Positions 19,787-28,430 of a stretch of DNA of 64,000 bases are shown here, piece by piece; the stretch's first letter is position 1, and every line of letters starts with the position of its first letter. Below the pieces are notes generated by a model. That model was not told the DNA's origin, made no database searches, and saw only the letters and a list, made by a program, of their open reading frames with translations. The stretch comes from Ideonella livida. Lineage in GTDB: Bacteria; Pseudomonadota; Gammaproteobacteria; Burkholderiales; Burkholderiaceae_C. A program made the position numbers and the translations under genes. The stretch lies in contig NZ_JAAGOH010000009.1 of the NCBI RefSeq assembly GCF_010499455.1, forward strand, positions 62,001 through 126,000. The letters run 5' to 3'.

Positions 19787-21205
19787 TCAGTCTGGCACCA
19801 GTACCTTGCCCGGGTTGAGCAGGCCGAGCGGGTCCAGTGCGCGTTTGATTGAGCGCATGGCCGCCAGGGCTGCGGGTGCCTTGTAGTGCGCCAATGCGTC
19901 TGCCTTGAGGCTGCCGATGCCGTGTTCCGCGGAAATGCTTCCGCCATGGGCTGTCACCAGGTCGTGCACGCAGCGGTTCACCGTGCCCTCGTGACGTGCG
20001 CGGAAATCAGCGGGTGACTCTCCACGGGGGGCGCGCACGTTGTAATGCAGGTTGCCATCGCCAAGGTGTCCAAAGACCACTGGACGTGCGCCGGGGACCA
20101 GGCTTTCCAGGGCGTGGGCGCAGGCCGTGTGGAAACGGGGCAGGGCGCTCACCGGCAAGGCGATGTCATGCTTGACGTTCAAGCCATCCCGACTCTGTGC
20201 CGGCGGAATCGCTGCCCGGATCGCCCACAGGGCCTGTGCCTGACGAAGATCCTGGGCCACCAGTGCCCGCCTCAGGCGCCCGGCTTCCAGCTGGGCATGC
20301 AGCCACTCGATGGCGCCGTCGCCCTCGCCAGCCCAGCTGGGCAGACTGATGTCGATCAGCAGGTGCCAACCTCGAGTGTCGGGCAAGGCGCTCAGCCGTT
20401 CCGGCATTTGCTCAAGCACCACGTTCAGCGCCTCCGGCCCCATCACCTCACAAGCAGTGAGCACGTCCGAAAGGGCCTGCCGGGCGAGACGGAACAGATG
20501 CACTGCCGCTTCCAGGCTTTCCAGCTGCAGCCAGGCGGTGATCACCCGCGCAGGGCGGGGGAAGAGCTTTAGCGTGGCGCGGGTGATCACGCCCAGGGTG
20601 CCTTCGCTGCCTATGAGGAGGTGTCGCAAGTCGTAGCCGGTGTTGTCTTTGCGCAGGCCGCCCAGTTGGCTGAAGCTGCTGCCGTCCGCCAGCACAGCCG
20701 CCAAGCCCAAACAAAGGTCCCGTGCCGTGCCGTAATGCAGCACCTGGACGCCTCCGGCATTGGTGGCCAACACGCCGCCCACGGTGCATTGCGATTCGGA
20801 CCCCAGACTGAGCGGAAAGAGCCATCCTGCAGCGTTGGCAGCCTCCTGCAACTGCTGCAGCGTGCACCCGGCATCGACACAGACCGTCTGGTTGTCGGCA
20901 TCAATGGTCAAGTGGCGGCAGAGTCTGCGCAGACTGAGCAGCAACTGGCCTCCGCTGGTGTCCGGCGTCGCACCGCCAACCAGGCCGGTGTTGCCGCCCT
21001 GCGGCACCACGGGAATGCCGTGGCGTCGGCTCCAGGCCAAGGTCGCCTGCACTTGATCGTGGTCTTCAGGGCTGGCGACCGCCAGCGGCCGGCCGCGGTA
21101 GCGGCCTCGCCAGTCTTGAAGCCACGGTGCCACTTGAGGGTCGTCCGTGGCCTGCAGACCCTTGGGACCCAGGAGGTCGCTCAGCTCAAGAAGGGGCGCG
21201 CTCAT
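19787..21205 (-). CDS. FAD-linked 2-hydroxyacid dehydrogenase (GlcD/D2HGDH-like)
   Basis: The 472-residue protein is a PCMH-type flavoprotein, expected to oxidise a D-2-hydroxyacid such as D-lactate, glycolate or D-2-hydroxyglutarate. The FAD-binding domain (residues about 40-220) has VVPQGGNTGLVGGATP and NAGGVQVLHYGTARDLCLG. The C-terminal oxidase domain has VVFGHLGDGNLHYN and ISAEHGIGSLK, with the histidines that position metal and substrate in this family. The substrate cannot be told from sequence. It overlaps the upstream DUF2069 gene by 20 nt, so the two probably form one transcript. Confidence 0.88.
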   Translation of the reverse strand: MSAPLLELSDLLGPKGLQATDDPQVAPWLQDWRGRYRGRPLAVASPEDHDQVQATLAWSRRHGIPVVPQGGNTGLVGGATPDTSGGQLLLSLRRLCRHLTIDADNQTVCVDAGCTLQQLQEAANAAGWLFPLSLGSESQCTVGGVLATNAGGVQVLHYGTARDLCLGLAAVLADGSSFSQLGGLRKDNTGYDLRHLLIGSEGTLGVITRATLKLFPRPARVITAWLQLESLEAAVHLFRLARQALSDVLTACEVMGPEALNVVLEQMPERLSALPDTRGWHLLIDISLPSWAGEGDGAIEWLHAQLEAGRLRRALVAQDLRQAQALWAIRAAIPPAQSRDGLNVKHDIALPVSALPRFHTACAHALESLVPGARPVVFGHLGDGNLHYNVRAPRGESPADFRARHEGTVNRCVHDLVTAHGGSISAEHGIGSLKADALAHYKAPAALAAMRSIKRALDPLGLLNPGKVLVPD

Positions 21206-21653
21206 GGTCGGCGGACGTTCGTACGTCAGAGTCTTGCGTTGCCGTCGCCGGGGCTGCGGCGTTCGTCCGCTGCTTGGCAGCTTGCAGACGCACCCTTACT
21301 TGCAGCGCACAGGCGGTGAACAACGCGACGCATAGCAGGACCTCGATCCAAGCGAGCCATTGCTCGGCGCCGCCAGCGCTGGTGCCCCGGACCAGCCCCT
21401 CCAGGCAATAGAGCCAGACCAGCAGGCTCAGCCACCGGTAGGTGTACATGCGAAACCGCCAGAGCCCGGGAAGCGCCAAGCCCAGCGGTAGGACTTTCAC
21501 GGCGAGCCAGCCGCTGCCGGTAGGTGCCAGCCACAGTTCCCAGGCCAGGCCCAGCACGATCAGTCCAAGGGTTCCACCCAGGGCCAGGCGCCGAGACAGC
21601 GTCACCCAAGGACCCGGGACTGCGGTCGAGGGTGCGTCTGAAGTTTCAATCAT
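21186..21653 (-). CDS. DUF2069 family membrane protein
   Basis: The 155-residue protein has four likely membrane helices (roughly residues 23-43, 48-65, 72-88 and 98-118) and a short charged tail, matching DUF2069 small inner-membrane proteins of unknown function. The conserved FRMYTYRWLSLLVWLYCLEG is visible. Its ATG is only 6 nt from the start of the divergent YihY gene, so one or both true starts may lie further inside; GTG 21605 is a possible alternative. Confidence 0.75.
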   Translation of the reverse strand: MIETSDAPSTAVPGPWVTLSRRLALGGTLGLIVLGLAWELWLAPTGSGWLAVKVLPLGLALPGLWRFRMYTYRWLSLLVWLYCLEGLVRGTSAGGAEQWLAWIEVLLCVALFTACALQVRVRLQAAKQRTNAAAPATATQDSDVRTSADHERAPS

Positions 21654-21659
21654 GCTGGC

Positions 21660-22916
21660 ATGATATTCGCCATGCAGAAACCAGATGAGGCAGGAGCCGG
21701 TTGGCGCGGCACGGTGCGCGCCGGGTGGACGTCGTTTCGGGCTTGGCCTTGGCGTGACACCTGGCAGGTGCTGCGTCAGCGCTTTCGTGAGGACCGGCTG
21801 GGCATGACCGCCGGCAGCCTGACCTTCACCACACTGATCGCCTTGGTGCCGTTGCTCACCGTGGCTTTGGCGGTGTTCACGGCGTTTCCCATGTTCTCCG
21901 CCTTTCAGGAGTCACTCCAGAAGTACTTCCTGCAGAGTCTGGTTCCGGATGCGATCGCCAAGCCGGTTCTGGGGTCCCTCACCCAGTTTGCCAAGAAGGC
22001 CAATCGACTGGGCGTCATGGGGATCATCGTGCTTGTGGTCAGCGCCGTGAGCCTGATGCTGACCATCGACCGGGCGCTCAACAGCATTTGGCGTGTCAGG
22101 CGGCCACGACCGATCGGGCAGCGGGTGTTGATCTATTGGTCAGCCGTGACGTTGGGCCCGCTGGTGCTCGGTTTGAGCTTGAGCCTGACGTCGTACGCTT
22201 TGTCCGCTTCGCGCGGCTTGGTCAGCGCCTTGCCGGGCGGCGTGGCTTTTGCGCTGGACGTGCTGGAGTTCGCATTGCTGTGCGGCTTTGCCAGTGCATT
22301 GTTTCATTTCGTCCCCAACACACAGGTGCGCTGGCGACATGCGCTGGCAGGCGGCCTCTTCGTGGGCGTCGGTCTGGAACTGGCCAAACGGGGTCTGGGC
22401 TGGTACGTCGGTTCCGTCTCTGGGCTTTCGACCATCTACGGGGCATTCGCCACGGTGCCCATATTTCTCCTGTGGCTGTACCTCGTCTGGTCTATCGTGC
22501 TGCTAGGGGCGGTGGTGGCCGCCTATGCGCCCACGCTGCAGTTTCAGCTGGCGCGATGGCGGCCCATGCCGGGCCAGGCCTTCACCCTGGCGCTTGGCGT
22601 CCTGGGCTTGCTGCATCGGGCGCGCCAGCAGGGCCGGGGAGGGCTGGATCTGTTAGGCCTGGGTGCGGGCCTGGCGGTTGACCCCCTGCAGTTGGAGCCG
22701 GTGCTTGACCGGTTGGTGCGGGCTGACTGGGTGGCCAGGCTGGATGAGGATGGAGAGCAGCGGCATGTGCTGCTGATCGATCCGGCGCAACGGCCGGCGG
22801 CCGCCTTGATGGAACTGCTGCTGCTGCAGCCCCATCCGGCCAATGCACGGTTTTTGGCCCAGATGGGCCTGGGCGCCCTGACCTTGGCGCAAATCCTGCC
22901 GAACGCGGAAGCCTGA
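21660..22916 (+). CDS. YihY/UPF0761 (BrkB-type) inner membrane protein
   Basis: The 418-residue protein matches the YihY/virulence factor BrkB family. The N-terminal signature RLGMTAGSLTFTTLIALVPLLTV is followed by about six membrane helices up to residue 300, including VYGAFATVPIFLLWLYLVW-like sequence. A cytoplasmic C-terminal domain of about 120 residues follows, as in the longer betaproteobacterial members. These proteins were once called ribonuclease BN by mistake; the true function is unknown. ATG 21672 (MQKPDEAG) is an equally good start. Confidence 0.88.
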   Translation: MIFAMQKPDEAGAGWRGTVRAGWTSFRAWPWRDTWQVLRQRFREDRLGMTAGSLTFTTLIALVPLLTVALAVFTAFPMFSAFQESLQKYFLQSLVPDAIAKPVLGSLTQFAKKANRLGVMGIIVLVVSAVSLMLTIDRALNSIWRVRRPRPIGQRVLIYWSAVTLGPLVLGLSLSLTSYALSASRGLVSALPGGVAFALDVLEFALLCGFASALFHFVPNTQVRWRHALAGGLFVGVGLELAKRGLGWYVGSVSGLSTIYGAFATVPIFLLWLYLVWSIVLLGAVVAAYAPTLQFQLARWRPMPGQAFTLALGVLGLLHRARQQGRGGLDLLGLGAGLAVDPLQLEPVLDRLVRADWVARLDEDGEQRHVLLIDPAQRPAAALMELLLLQPHPANARFLAQMGLGALTLAQILPNAEA

Positions 22917-22959
22917 AGGGCTTGGGGTCGGAGTCGACCTTGTAAGGTGGCTCAGACAA

Positions 22960-22989
22960 GAAAAAAGCCCATGCACACAGTGCATGGGC
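22960..22989 (-). terminator. Intrinsic terminator of tRNA-Ser
   Basis: A perfect 10-bp stem (GCCCATGCAC at 22967-22976 with GTGCATGGGC at 22980-22989) and 3-nt loop is followed, on the minus strand, by a run of Ts (the A run at 22961-22966). It lies 8 nt after the CCA end of tRNA-Ser. On the plus strand it may also help end yihY transcription, though the T tract there is poor. Confidence 0.85.
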
Positions 22990-22996
22990 TTAAATC

Positions 22997-23087
22997 TGGC
23001 GGAGGGAGCGGGATTCGAACCCGCGGTGGGCTATTAACCCACACACGCTTTCCAGGCGTGCGACTTAAACCACTCATCCATCCCTCC
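22997..23087 (-). tRNA. tRNA-Ser(GGA)
   Basis: On the minus strand GGAGGGA pairs with TCCCTCC, followed by G and an encoded CCA (91 nt in all). The anticodon stem CACGC/GCGTG encloses the loop CTGGAAA, giving anticodon GGA (serine, UCC/UCU). The long variable arm GTGGGTTAATAGCCCAC fits a class II serine tRNA, and the T-arm holds GGTTCGAATCC. Confidence 0.97.
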
Positions 23088-23106
23088 GGGACAGGTGAAG
23101 CCTGCT

Positions 23107-23136
23107 ATTGTAGGCATAGGGTCTGGGTATTGGCAA
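23107..23136 (-). promoter_or_regulatory. Sigma-70 promoter of tRNA-Ser
   Basis: Read on the minus strand, TTGCCA (23136-23131) and TACAAT (23112-23107) are separated by 18 nt. The -10 ends about 20 nt before the tRNA 5' end, a normal distance for a tRNA promoter. Confidence 0.75.
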
Positions 23137-23330
23137 GTGCTTTCCGCGCATTTTCTGAAAGCGGCTTTGGGTAGGTCCACCGGCTGGCGGTTGACCGGGC
23201 GTCTGGAGCCGGGAGGCGGCGTCCCGCCCTTTCTGCGGGTTCCGCTCGCGTGCTGTCATGCATCAGCCCTACACTTCGCCCTTTGCCGTTTCCACCCCTG
23301 TTTCCCCTTGCTGGCCCGCCCGGAGCTTTG

Positions 23331-25589
23331 ATGCAGCGCTTCCATTTCCCCATCGTCATCATCGACGAGGACTTCCGTTCCGAGAACACCTCGGGCCTGG
23401 GCATCCGCGCCCTGGCGGACGCCATCCAGAAGGAGGGCTTCGAGGTGGTGGGTGTGACCAGTTACGGCGACCTCAGCCAGTTCGCCCAGCAGCAAAGCCG
23501 TGCGGGCGCCTTCATCTTGTCGATTGACGATGAGGAGTTCACACCTGGCCCCGAGCTGGATCCGGCTGTGCTGAACCTGCGTAACTTCATCAGCGAGATC
23601 CGTTTCCGCAACGCCGACATTCCTATCTATCTGTACGGCGAAACGCGCACCAGCCAGCACATTCCGAACGACATCCTGCGCGAGCTCCACGGCTTCATCC
23701 ACATGTTCGAGGACACGCCAGAGTTCGTGGCCCGGCACATCATCCGAGAAGCCAAGAGCTACCTCGACGGCCTGGCGCCGCCGTTCTTCCGTGCGCTCAT
23801 GCACTATGCGCAGGACGGCTCCTACTCCTGGCACTGCCCGGGTCACTCGGGTGGCGTGGCGTTTCTGAAGAGCCCGATCGGCCGGATGTTCCACCAGTTC
23901 TTCGGCGAGAACATGCTGCGTGCCGACGTCTGCAACGCGGTGGAGGAACTCGGCCAGTTGCTGGATCACACGGGTCCGGTGGCCGACAGCGAGAAGAACG
24001 CGGCACGTATCTTCAATGCTGACCACTGCTTCTTTGTCACCAACGGCACCTCCACCTCCAACAAGATGGTGTGGCACCACACGGTGGCCCCGGGTGACGT
24101 GGTGCTGGTGGATCGCAACTGCCACAAGTCCATCCTGCACTCCATCATCATGACGGGGGCGGTCCCAGTGTTCCTCACGCCGACCCGCAACCACTACGGC
24201 ATCATCGGGCCGATCCCCGAGAGCGAGTTCAGCAAGGCGGCCATCCAGAAGAAGATCGCGCGTCATCCCTTGCTCCAGGGGGTGGACGCCAAGAAGGTGC
24301 GTCCCAAGATCTTGACCGTGACCCAGAGCACGTACGACGGGGTGCTCTACAACACCGAAACCATCAAGGCCAAGCTGGATGGCTGGGTGGACACCATTCA
24401 TTTCGACGAGGCTTGGCTGCCCCACGCCGCCTTCCACAAGTTCTATGGCGCCTATCACGCCATGGGCAAGAGCCGTCCGCGCCCCAAGCAGGCGGTGGTG
24501 TATGCCACGCAGTCCACCCACAAGCTGCTCGCCGGCATCAGCCAGGCCTCCCAGGTGCTGGTGCAGGACTCGCAGACCGTGAAGTTGGATCGGCACCTCT
24601 TCAATGAGGCCTATCTCATGCACACGTCCACCTCGCCGCAGTACGCGATCATCGCCTCCTGCGATGTGGCCGCGGCCATGATGGAGCCGCCTGGCGGCAC
24701 GGCGCTCGTCGAGGAGAGCATTCGAGAGGCGCTGGATTTCCGGCGCGCGATGCGCAAGGTCGACGAGGAGTACGGTCAGGACTGGTGGTTCCAGGTCTGG
24801 GGTCCGGACAAGCTGGCGGTCGAGGATATTGGTCAGCCGCAGGATTGGATCTTGCAGGCCAATGAGGCTTGGCATGGCTTTGGCAAGCTGGCCAAGGGCT
24901 TCAACATGCTGGACCCGATCAAGTCCACCATCATCACCCCGGGCCTGGATGTGTCGGGGCGCTTTGCCAAGAGCGGCATTCCGGCCAGCATCGTCACCAA
25001 GTTCCTGGCCGAGCACGGCGTGGTGGTCGAGAAGACGGGCCTGTACTCGTTCTTCATCATGTTCACCATCGGCATCACCAAGGGCCGCTGGAACACCCTG
25101 CTGACCGCGCTGCAGCAGTTCAAGGACGACTACGACCGCAACCAGCCGCTGTGGCGCATCATGCCGGAGTTCTGTCAGGCCAATCCGCGTTATGAGCGCA
25201 TGGGCCTGCGCGATCTTTGCCAGAGCGTGCATGAGGCTTACGCGAAGGGTGACATCGCCCGCCTGACCACCGAGGTCTATCTGGCGGAGCTGGAGCCGGC
25301 CATGAAGCCCAGCGATGCCTACGCCTGCATCGCCCACCGCAAGACCGAGCGCGTTCAGATCGATGATCTGGAAGGGCGGGTGACCACGGCCATGCTCACG
25401 CCCTATCCGCCGGGGATTCCGTTGGTGATCCCGGGCGAGCGCTTTAACCGCCGGGTGGTGGATTACTTGCGGTTCACCCGTGAGTTCAATGCCCAGTTCC
25501 CGGGCTTCGGTGCCGACGTCCATGGCTTGGTGGCCGAGACCGGCGCCGACGGTGTGCGTCGCTATTTCGTCGACTGCGTGCTCGACTGA
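23331..25589 (+). CDS. Orn/Lys/Arg decarboxylase, inducible large type
   Basis: This 752-residue protein is a PLP-dependent basic amino acid decarboxylase that would make a polyamine-type amine (agmatine, cadaverine or putrescine) and consume a proton. The N-terminal receiver-like wing domain (residues 1-130) contains FRSENTSGLGIRALADAI. The PLP domain has WHCPGHSGGVAF, HFDEAWLPHAAF and the Schiff-base Lys398 in QSTHKLLAGISQASQ; the large C-terminal domain follows. The length is closest to biodegradative arginine decarboxylase, but the substrate cannot be assigned. The ATG 23331 start (MQRFHFPIVIIDED) is preceded by GGAGCTTTG; the longer in-frame extension is Pro-rich and rejected. Confidence 0.9.
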   Translation: MQRFHFPIVIIDEDFRSENTSGLGIRALADAIQKEGFEVVGVTSYGDLSQFAQQQSRAGAFILSIDDEEFTPGPELDPAVLNLRNFISEIRFRNADIPIYLYGETRTSQHIPNDILRELHGFIHMFEDTPEFVARHIIREAKSYLDGLAPPFFRALMHYAQDGSYSWHCPGHSGGVAFLKSPIGRMFHQFFGENMLRADVCNAVEELGQLLDHTGPVADSEKNAARIFNADHCFFVTNGTSTSNKMVWHHTVAPGDVVLVDRNCHKSILHSIIMTGAVPVFLTPTRNHYGIIGPIPESEFSKAAIQKKIARHPLLQGVDAKKVRPKILTVTQSTYDGVLYNTETIKAKLDGWVDTIHFDEAWLPHAAFHKFYGAYHAMGKSRPRPKQAVVYATQSTHKLLAGISQASQVLVQDSQTVKLDRHLFNEAYLMHTSTSPQYAIIASCDVAAAMMEPPGGTALVEESIREALDFRRAMRKVDEEYGQDWWFQVWGPDKLAVEDIGQPQDWILQANEAWHGFGKLAKGFNMLDPIKSTIITPGLDVSGRFAKSGIPASIVTKFLAEHGVVVEKTGLYSFFIMFTIGITKGRWNTLLTALQQFKDDYDRNQPLWRIMPEFCQANPRYERMGLRDLCQSVHEAYAKGDIARLTTEVYLAELEPAMKPSDAYACIAHRKTERVQIDDLEGRVTTAMLTPYPPGIPLVIPGERFNRRVVDYLRFTREFNAQFPGFGADVHGLVAETGADGVRRYFVDCVLD

Positions 25590-25713
25590 GCGGGAATGCC
25601 ACCGGCCAGGCGGGTGTGAGGGGAGTTCGTCAGCGCCCCCTTCTGCCCTGCTGGATTACGCAGGGGTACGCCGGGACAATCCGGTTCTTGATCAGAATCA
25701 CGGAGAGTCAAGA

Positions 25714-26676
25714 ATGCAAGCAGGCTATCCCCGCCTGGTCGGGGACATCGGGGGCACCAACGCGCGGTTTGCGGTGCAGCGCACCCCCGGCGGTCCCTTG
25801 GAGGAGGTGCGGACGCTGCCGGTGGCGCAGCATGCCTCCCTGGAGGCTGCGGTGCGTCACTACCTGTCCGAAATTGGGCTGAGTGTGGTCCAGGCCGGCA
25901 TGGGTATTGCCAATCCAGTGCTGGGTGATCAGGTGCGCATGACCAATGCCGGATGGGCCTTCTCCATCGAGGCCATGCGGCAATCCCTGGGCTGGACCCG
26001 ATTCGCACTGGTCAACGACTTCACCGCTTTGGCGCTTTCGCTACCCCACCTGTCGGTGCAGGACGTCCGACAACTCGGTGGAGGCACGGCCGATCCCCGC
26101 GGCCCCATGGCCCTGATCGGTCCGGGCACGGGGCTGGGCGTCTCCGGCCTGCTGCCGGTGGGAGTGGATCGCTGGGTGCCTTTGGCGGGTGAGGGTGGGC
26201 ATGTGACCCTGCCGGCGGTTACACCAAGGGAACAGGCGGTCGTGAGGTGGTTGGACGAGCGATTCGGGCACGCCTCGGCCGAGCGCGCCGTTTCGGGTCA
26301 GGGCTTGGAGAACCTGCACGAGGCACTCTGTGCCTTGGATGGGGTGGTGTCTACCGAGCGTCTGAGTGCGGCTGAGGTTTCCCGGCGGGCACTTGCCCAG
26401 CAGGATGCCCGCTGCGACGAAGCGCTGGAATTGATGCTGGTCTGGCTGGGCAGCGTGGCCGGCAATCTGGCCTTGACCCTGGGCGCCACGGGCGGCGTCT
26501 ATCTGGGCGGTGGTATCGTGCCCCGCCTGGGGGATCGCCTGCTGCGCTCCGGTCTGCGGGCGCGGTTCGAGGCCAAGGGCCGCTTTCAGCCCATGCTCGC
26601 GCGCATTCCCCTTTTTGTTATCGACGCGCAGGTCTCGCCAGCGCTGCTTGGCGCCGCCCACGCCCTGGACGAGTGA
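25714..26676 (+). CDS. glk: Glucokinase
   Basis: Glk phosphorylates glucose with ATP as the first step of sugar use. The 320-residue protein starts with YPRLVGDIGGTNARFAV (the ATP phosphate loop). It has the substrate region LVNDFTALALSLP, GPGTGLGVSGLLPV, the GEGGHVTLP segment and GATGGVYLGGGIVPRL. The size fits the bacterial glucokinase family, not the ROK family. ATG 25714 has GGAGAGTCAAGA just upstream; a much longer in-frame extension overlapping the decarboxylase gene is not real. Confidence 0.93.
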   Translation: MQAGYPRLVGDIGGTNARFAVQRTPGGPLEEVRTLPVAQHASLEAAVRHYLSEIGLSVVQAGMGIANPVLGDQVRMTNAGWAFSIEAMRQSLGWTRFALVNDFTALALSLPHLSVQDVRQLGGGTADPRGPMALIGPGTGLGVSGLLPVGVDRWVPLAGEGGHVTLPAVTPREQAVVRWLDERFGHASAERAVSGQGLENLHEALCALDGVVSTERLSAAEVSRRALAQQDARCDEALELMLVWLGSVAGNLALTLGATGGVYLGGGIVPRLGDRLLRSGLRARFEAKGRFQPMLARIPLFVIDAQVSPALLGAAHALDE

Positions 26677-26677
26677 A

Positions 26678-26704
26678 GTCCGCCGGGAGGGCGGGGTGGC
26701 GGAC
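26678..26704. terminator. Hairpin between convergent glk and fabI
   Basis: GTCCGCC (26678-26684) can pair with GGCGGAC (26698-26704) in the gap between the convergent genes. There is no T tract on either side, so termination activity is uncertain. Confidence 0.3.
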
Positions 26705-26738
26705 GGCAGCCCTGCGTGGCTGACCGTCGGCGATGGCG

Positions 26739-27527
26739 TCAGGCGCCTTCGCTGCTACCTGTGGTCATGTGGCTGAAGCCGCCGTCCACATACATCACCT
26801 CCGCGCTCACACCGGCTGCCAGGTCTGACAGCAGGAAGGCGGTGACGTTGCCCACGTCCTCGATGGTGATCAGGCGGCGGATCGGCGTGCTGGCCGCGAA
26901 CTGCGTCAGCTTCTTGCCAAAGTTGCCGATGCCCGATGCCGCCAGGGTCTTGATGGGGCCGGCGGACACCGCGTTGGCGCGCATGCCCCGCGGGCCCAGC
27001 GATTCCGCCAAGTAGCGCACGCTGGCTTCCAGGGATGCCTTGGCCAGGCCCATCGTGTTGTAGTCCGGCACACGGCGCACCGCCCCCAGGTAGCTCATGG
27101 TCACCAGGGAAGAGCCTTCGCGCAGGTAGGGCAGTGCAGCCTTGGCCATGGCCGGGAAGCTGTAAGACGAGATGTCGTGGGCGACGCGGAAGCTCTCGCG
27201 AGACAGGCCGTCCAGGAAATCACCGCCGATGGACTCGCGCGGGGCGAAGGCGATGGCGTGCACGAAACCGTCGAACTGGCCCCAGGCTTCGCCCAGCTGG
27301 CGCATGGCCGCCTCAATCTGCTCGTCGCTGCCGACGTCCAGTTCGACAATATGCTTGACGCCGAATTCGGCGGCGAACTCTTCCGCCCGCGCCTTGAAGC
27401 GCTCACTTTGATAGCTGAAGGCCAGTTCGGCACCTTCCCGGTGGCAAGCCTTGGCGATGCCGTATGCGATCGAGCGGTTATTCAGCAGGCCCGTGATCAG
27501 CAGCCGCTTGCCGGCGAGAAAACCCAT
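26739..27527 (-). CDS. fabI: Enoyl-[acyl-carrier-protein] reductase (NADH)
   Basis: FabI reduces enoyl-ACP at the last step of each fatty-acid elongation cycle and is the triclosan target. The 262-residue short-chain dehydrogenase has the nucleotide site [15 protein letters not shown]. Its Tyr146, Tyr156 and Lys163 fall at exactly the E. coli positions ([20 protein letters not shown]). The [11 protein letters not shown] lid follows. The ATG at 27527 is chosen over an upstream in-frame Met because AAGGAG precedes it and [13 protein letters not shown] is the family start. It is transcribed toward glk and stands alone. Confidence 0.96.
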   Translation of the reverse strand: MGFLAGKRLLITGLLNNRSIAYGIAKACHREGAELAFSYQSERFKARAEEFAAEFGVKHIVELDVGSDEQIEAAMRQLGEAWGQFDGFVHAIAFAPRESIGGDFLDGLSRESFRVAHDISSYSFPAMAKAALPYLREGSSLVTMSYLGAVRRVPDYNTMGLAKASLEASVRYLAESLGPRGMRANAVSAGPIKTLAASGIGNFGKKLTQFAASTPIRRLITIEDVGNVTAFLLSDLAAGVSAEVMYVDGGFSHMTTGSSEGA

Positions 27528-27598
27528 GTTGGCTCCTTGTCTGTGGGATGACTGTGCCGGATTTTCGCATGACGCACTGCCATTGCGCATCTGCTGCC

Positions 27599-27627
27599 TT
27601 GTGACGGTGCCAGTTGCGCGCTACAAT
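27599..27627 (+). promoter_or_regulatory. Sigma-70 promoter of the rimP-nusA-infB operon
   Basis: TTGTGA (27599-27604) and TACAAT (27622-27627) are separated by 17 nt, close to the ideal. Transcription would start near 27634, giving a leader of about 240 nt before rimP that contains the two hairpins annotated next. Confidence 0.75.
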
Positions 27628-27643
27628 CTTAGCTTCGCAAGAA

Positions 27644-27694
27644 TTGCACCCCGGGTGCAAGCTGATGGGCGGATTCTTCCGGCCCATTTTTTTT
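27644..27694 (+). promoter_or_regulatory. Leader hairpins with intrinsic terminator (attenuator-like) ahead of rimP
   Basis: Two hairpins lie directly after the promoter. The first is the palindrome TTGCACCCCGGGTGCAA (27644-27660). The second is ATGGGC (27665-27670) pairing with GCCCAT (27682-27687), with inner GGA/TCC pairs, followed by eight Ts (27687-27694). The second looks like a true intrinsic terminator placed about 180 nt before the rimP start. Transcripts from the promoter would either stop after about 60 nt or read through into rimP-nusA-infB. The mechanism of read-through is unknown. Confidence 0.75.
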
Positions 27695-27796
27695 GCTCGA
27701 TCCGCGATGGGCCTCTTGAGGGGCAGTGGTGGGTTGAAGGGCTTGGGCCAGGTTCTGGCATGGGCCGCGCCGGGGTGCTGCGCCGGTGGTCCGTGC

Positions 27797-27820
27797 GGAC
27801 TCCAGCTGAAGCTGGAGTCC
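27797..27820. repeat. REP-like palindrome in the rimP leader
   Basis: GGACTCCAGC and GCTGGAGTCC form a perfect 10-bp stem around a TGAA loop. The form resembles the short extragenic palindromes scattered in Burkholderiales genomes. I saw no second copy in this window, so its repeat nature is an inference. Together with the promoter and attenuator it accounts for most of the 348-nt gene-free gap 27528-27875. Confidence 0.45.
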
Positions 27821-27875
27821 AGGCGGTGTGCCGGCGTTGGTGCAACGCTAGGCCTAGGAAGGTACACAAGCCCTG

Positions 27876-28430
27876 ATGAGCTGGAGTCAGACGGTCGAGA
27901 AGACCGTGACCGGATTGGGATATGAACTCGTCGACCTGGAGCGTACAGGTGGCGGGTTGCTGCGCGTCTACATCGACCGAGTCCCCGGTCACGCCTACCC
28001 CACGGGCGAGCACGAGTTCGTCACGGTGGAGGACTGCGAGGCGGTCACCCGCCAACTCCAGTACCTGCTTGAGGTCGAAGGCGTGGAATACGCCCGGCTG
28101 GAGGTGTCCTCGCCGGGGCTGGATCGGCCGCTCAAGACCGAGGCGCATTACGCACGCTTCAGCGGTGAGCAGGTGCAGATCACCCTCAAGCTGCCCTTTC
28201 AGGGGCGTAAGAAGTTCGAAGGGCAGCTGCAGGCGGCACCTGAGGGTGGTGGCTGGCAGCTCATCTTCACCCAGGACAAGGTCGAGCAGGTGCTGGGTTT
28301 CGAGCTCCAAGAGGTGCGCGAGGCTCGCCTGGTGCCGGTCATCAATTTCAAGGGTCGCCGCAAGGCTGCGCCTGCGGCGTCGCAGGACGGGCAGGAAGCT
28401 GGCGCCACGGACGGAGGTCAAGAACAATGA
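27876..28430 (+). CDS. rimP: Ribosome maturation factor RimP
   Basis: RimP helps assemble the 30S ribosomal subunit. The 184-residue protein begins with [15 protein letters not shown] and [10 protein letters not shown]. It has the family's [20 protein letters not shown] and [13 protein letters not shown], followed by an SH3-like C-terminal domain ([13 protein letters not shown] onwards) and a charged tail. The TGA overlaps the nusA ATG (ATGA), as is usual for rimP-nusA. Confidence 0.95.
   Translation: MSWSQTVEKTVTGLGYELVDLERTGGGLLRVYIDRVPGHAYPTGEHEFVTVEDCEAVTRQLQYLLEVEGVEYARLEVSSPGLDRPLKTEAHYARFSGEQVQITLKLPFQGRKKFEGQLQAAPEGGGWQLIFTQDKVEQVLGFELQEVREARLVPVINFKGRRKAAPAASQDGQEAGATDGGQEQ

Noticed and set aside
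22997..23087. tRNA-Ser as an island boundary
   Set aside because: Neighbouring genes are ordinary chromosomal genes with matching base composition, and no phage or integrase gene is nearby.
25480..25713. N-terminal extension of glucokinase into the decarboxylase gene
   Set aside because: Glucokinase begins at the phosphate-loop region soon after ATG 25714, which has a clear Shine-Dalgarno. The extension is out of frame with, and inside, the decarboxylase.
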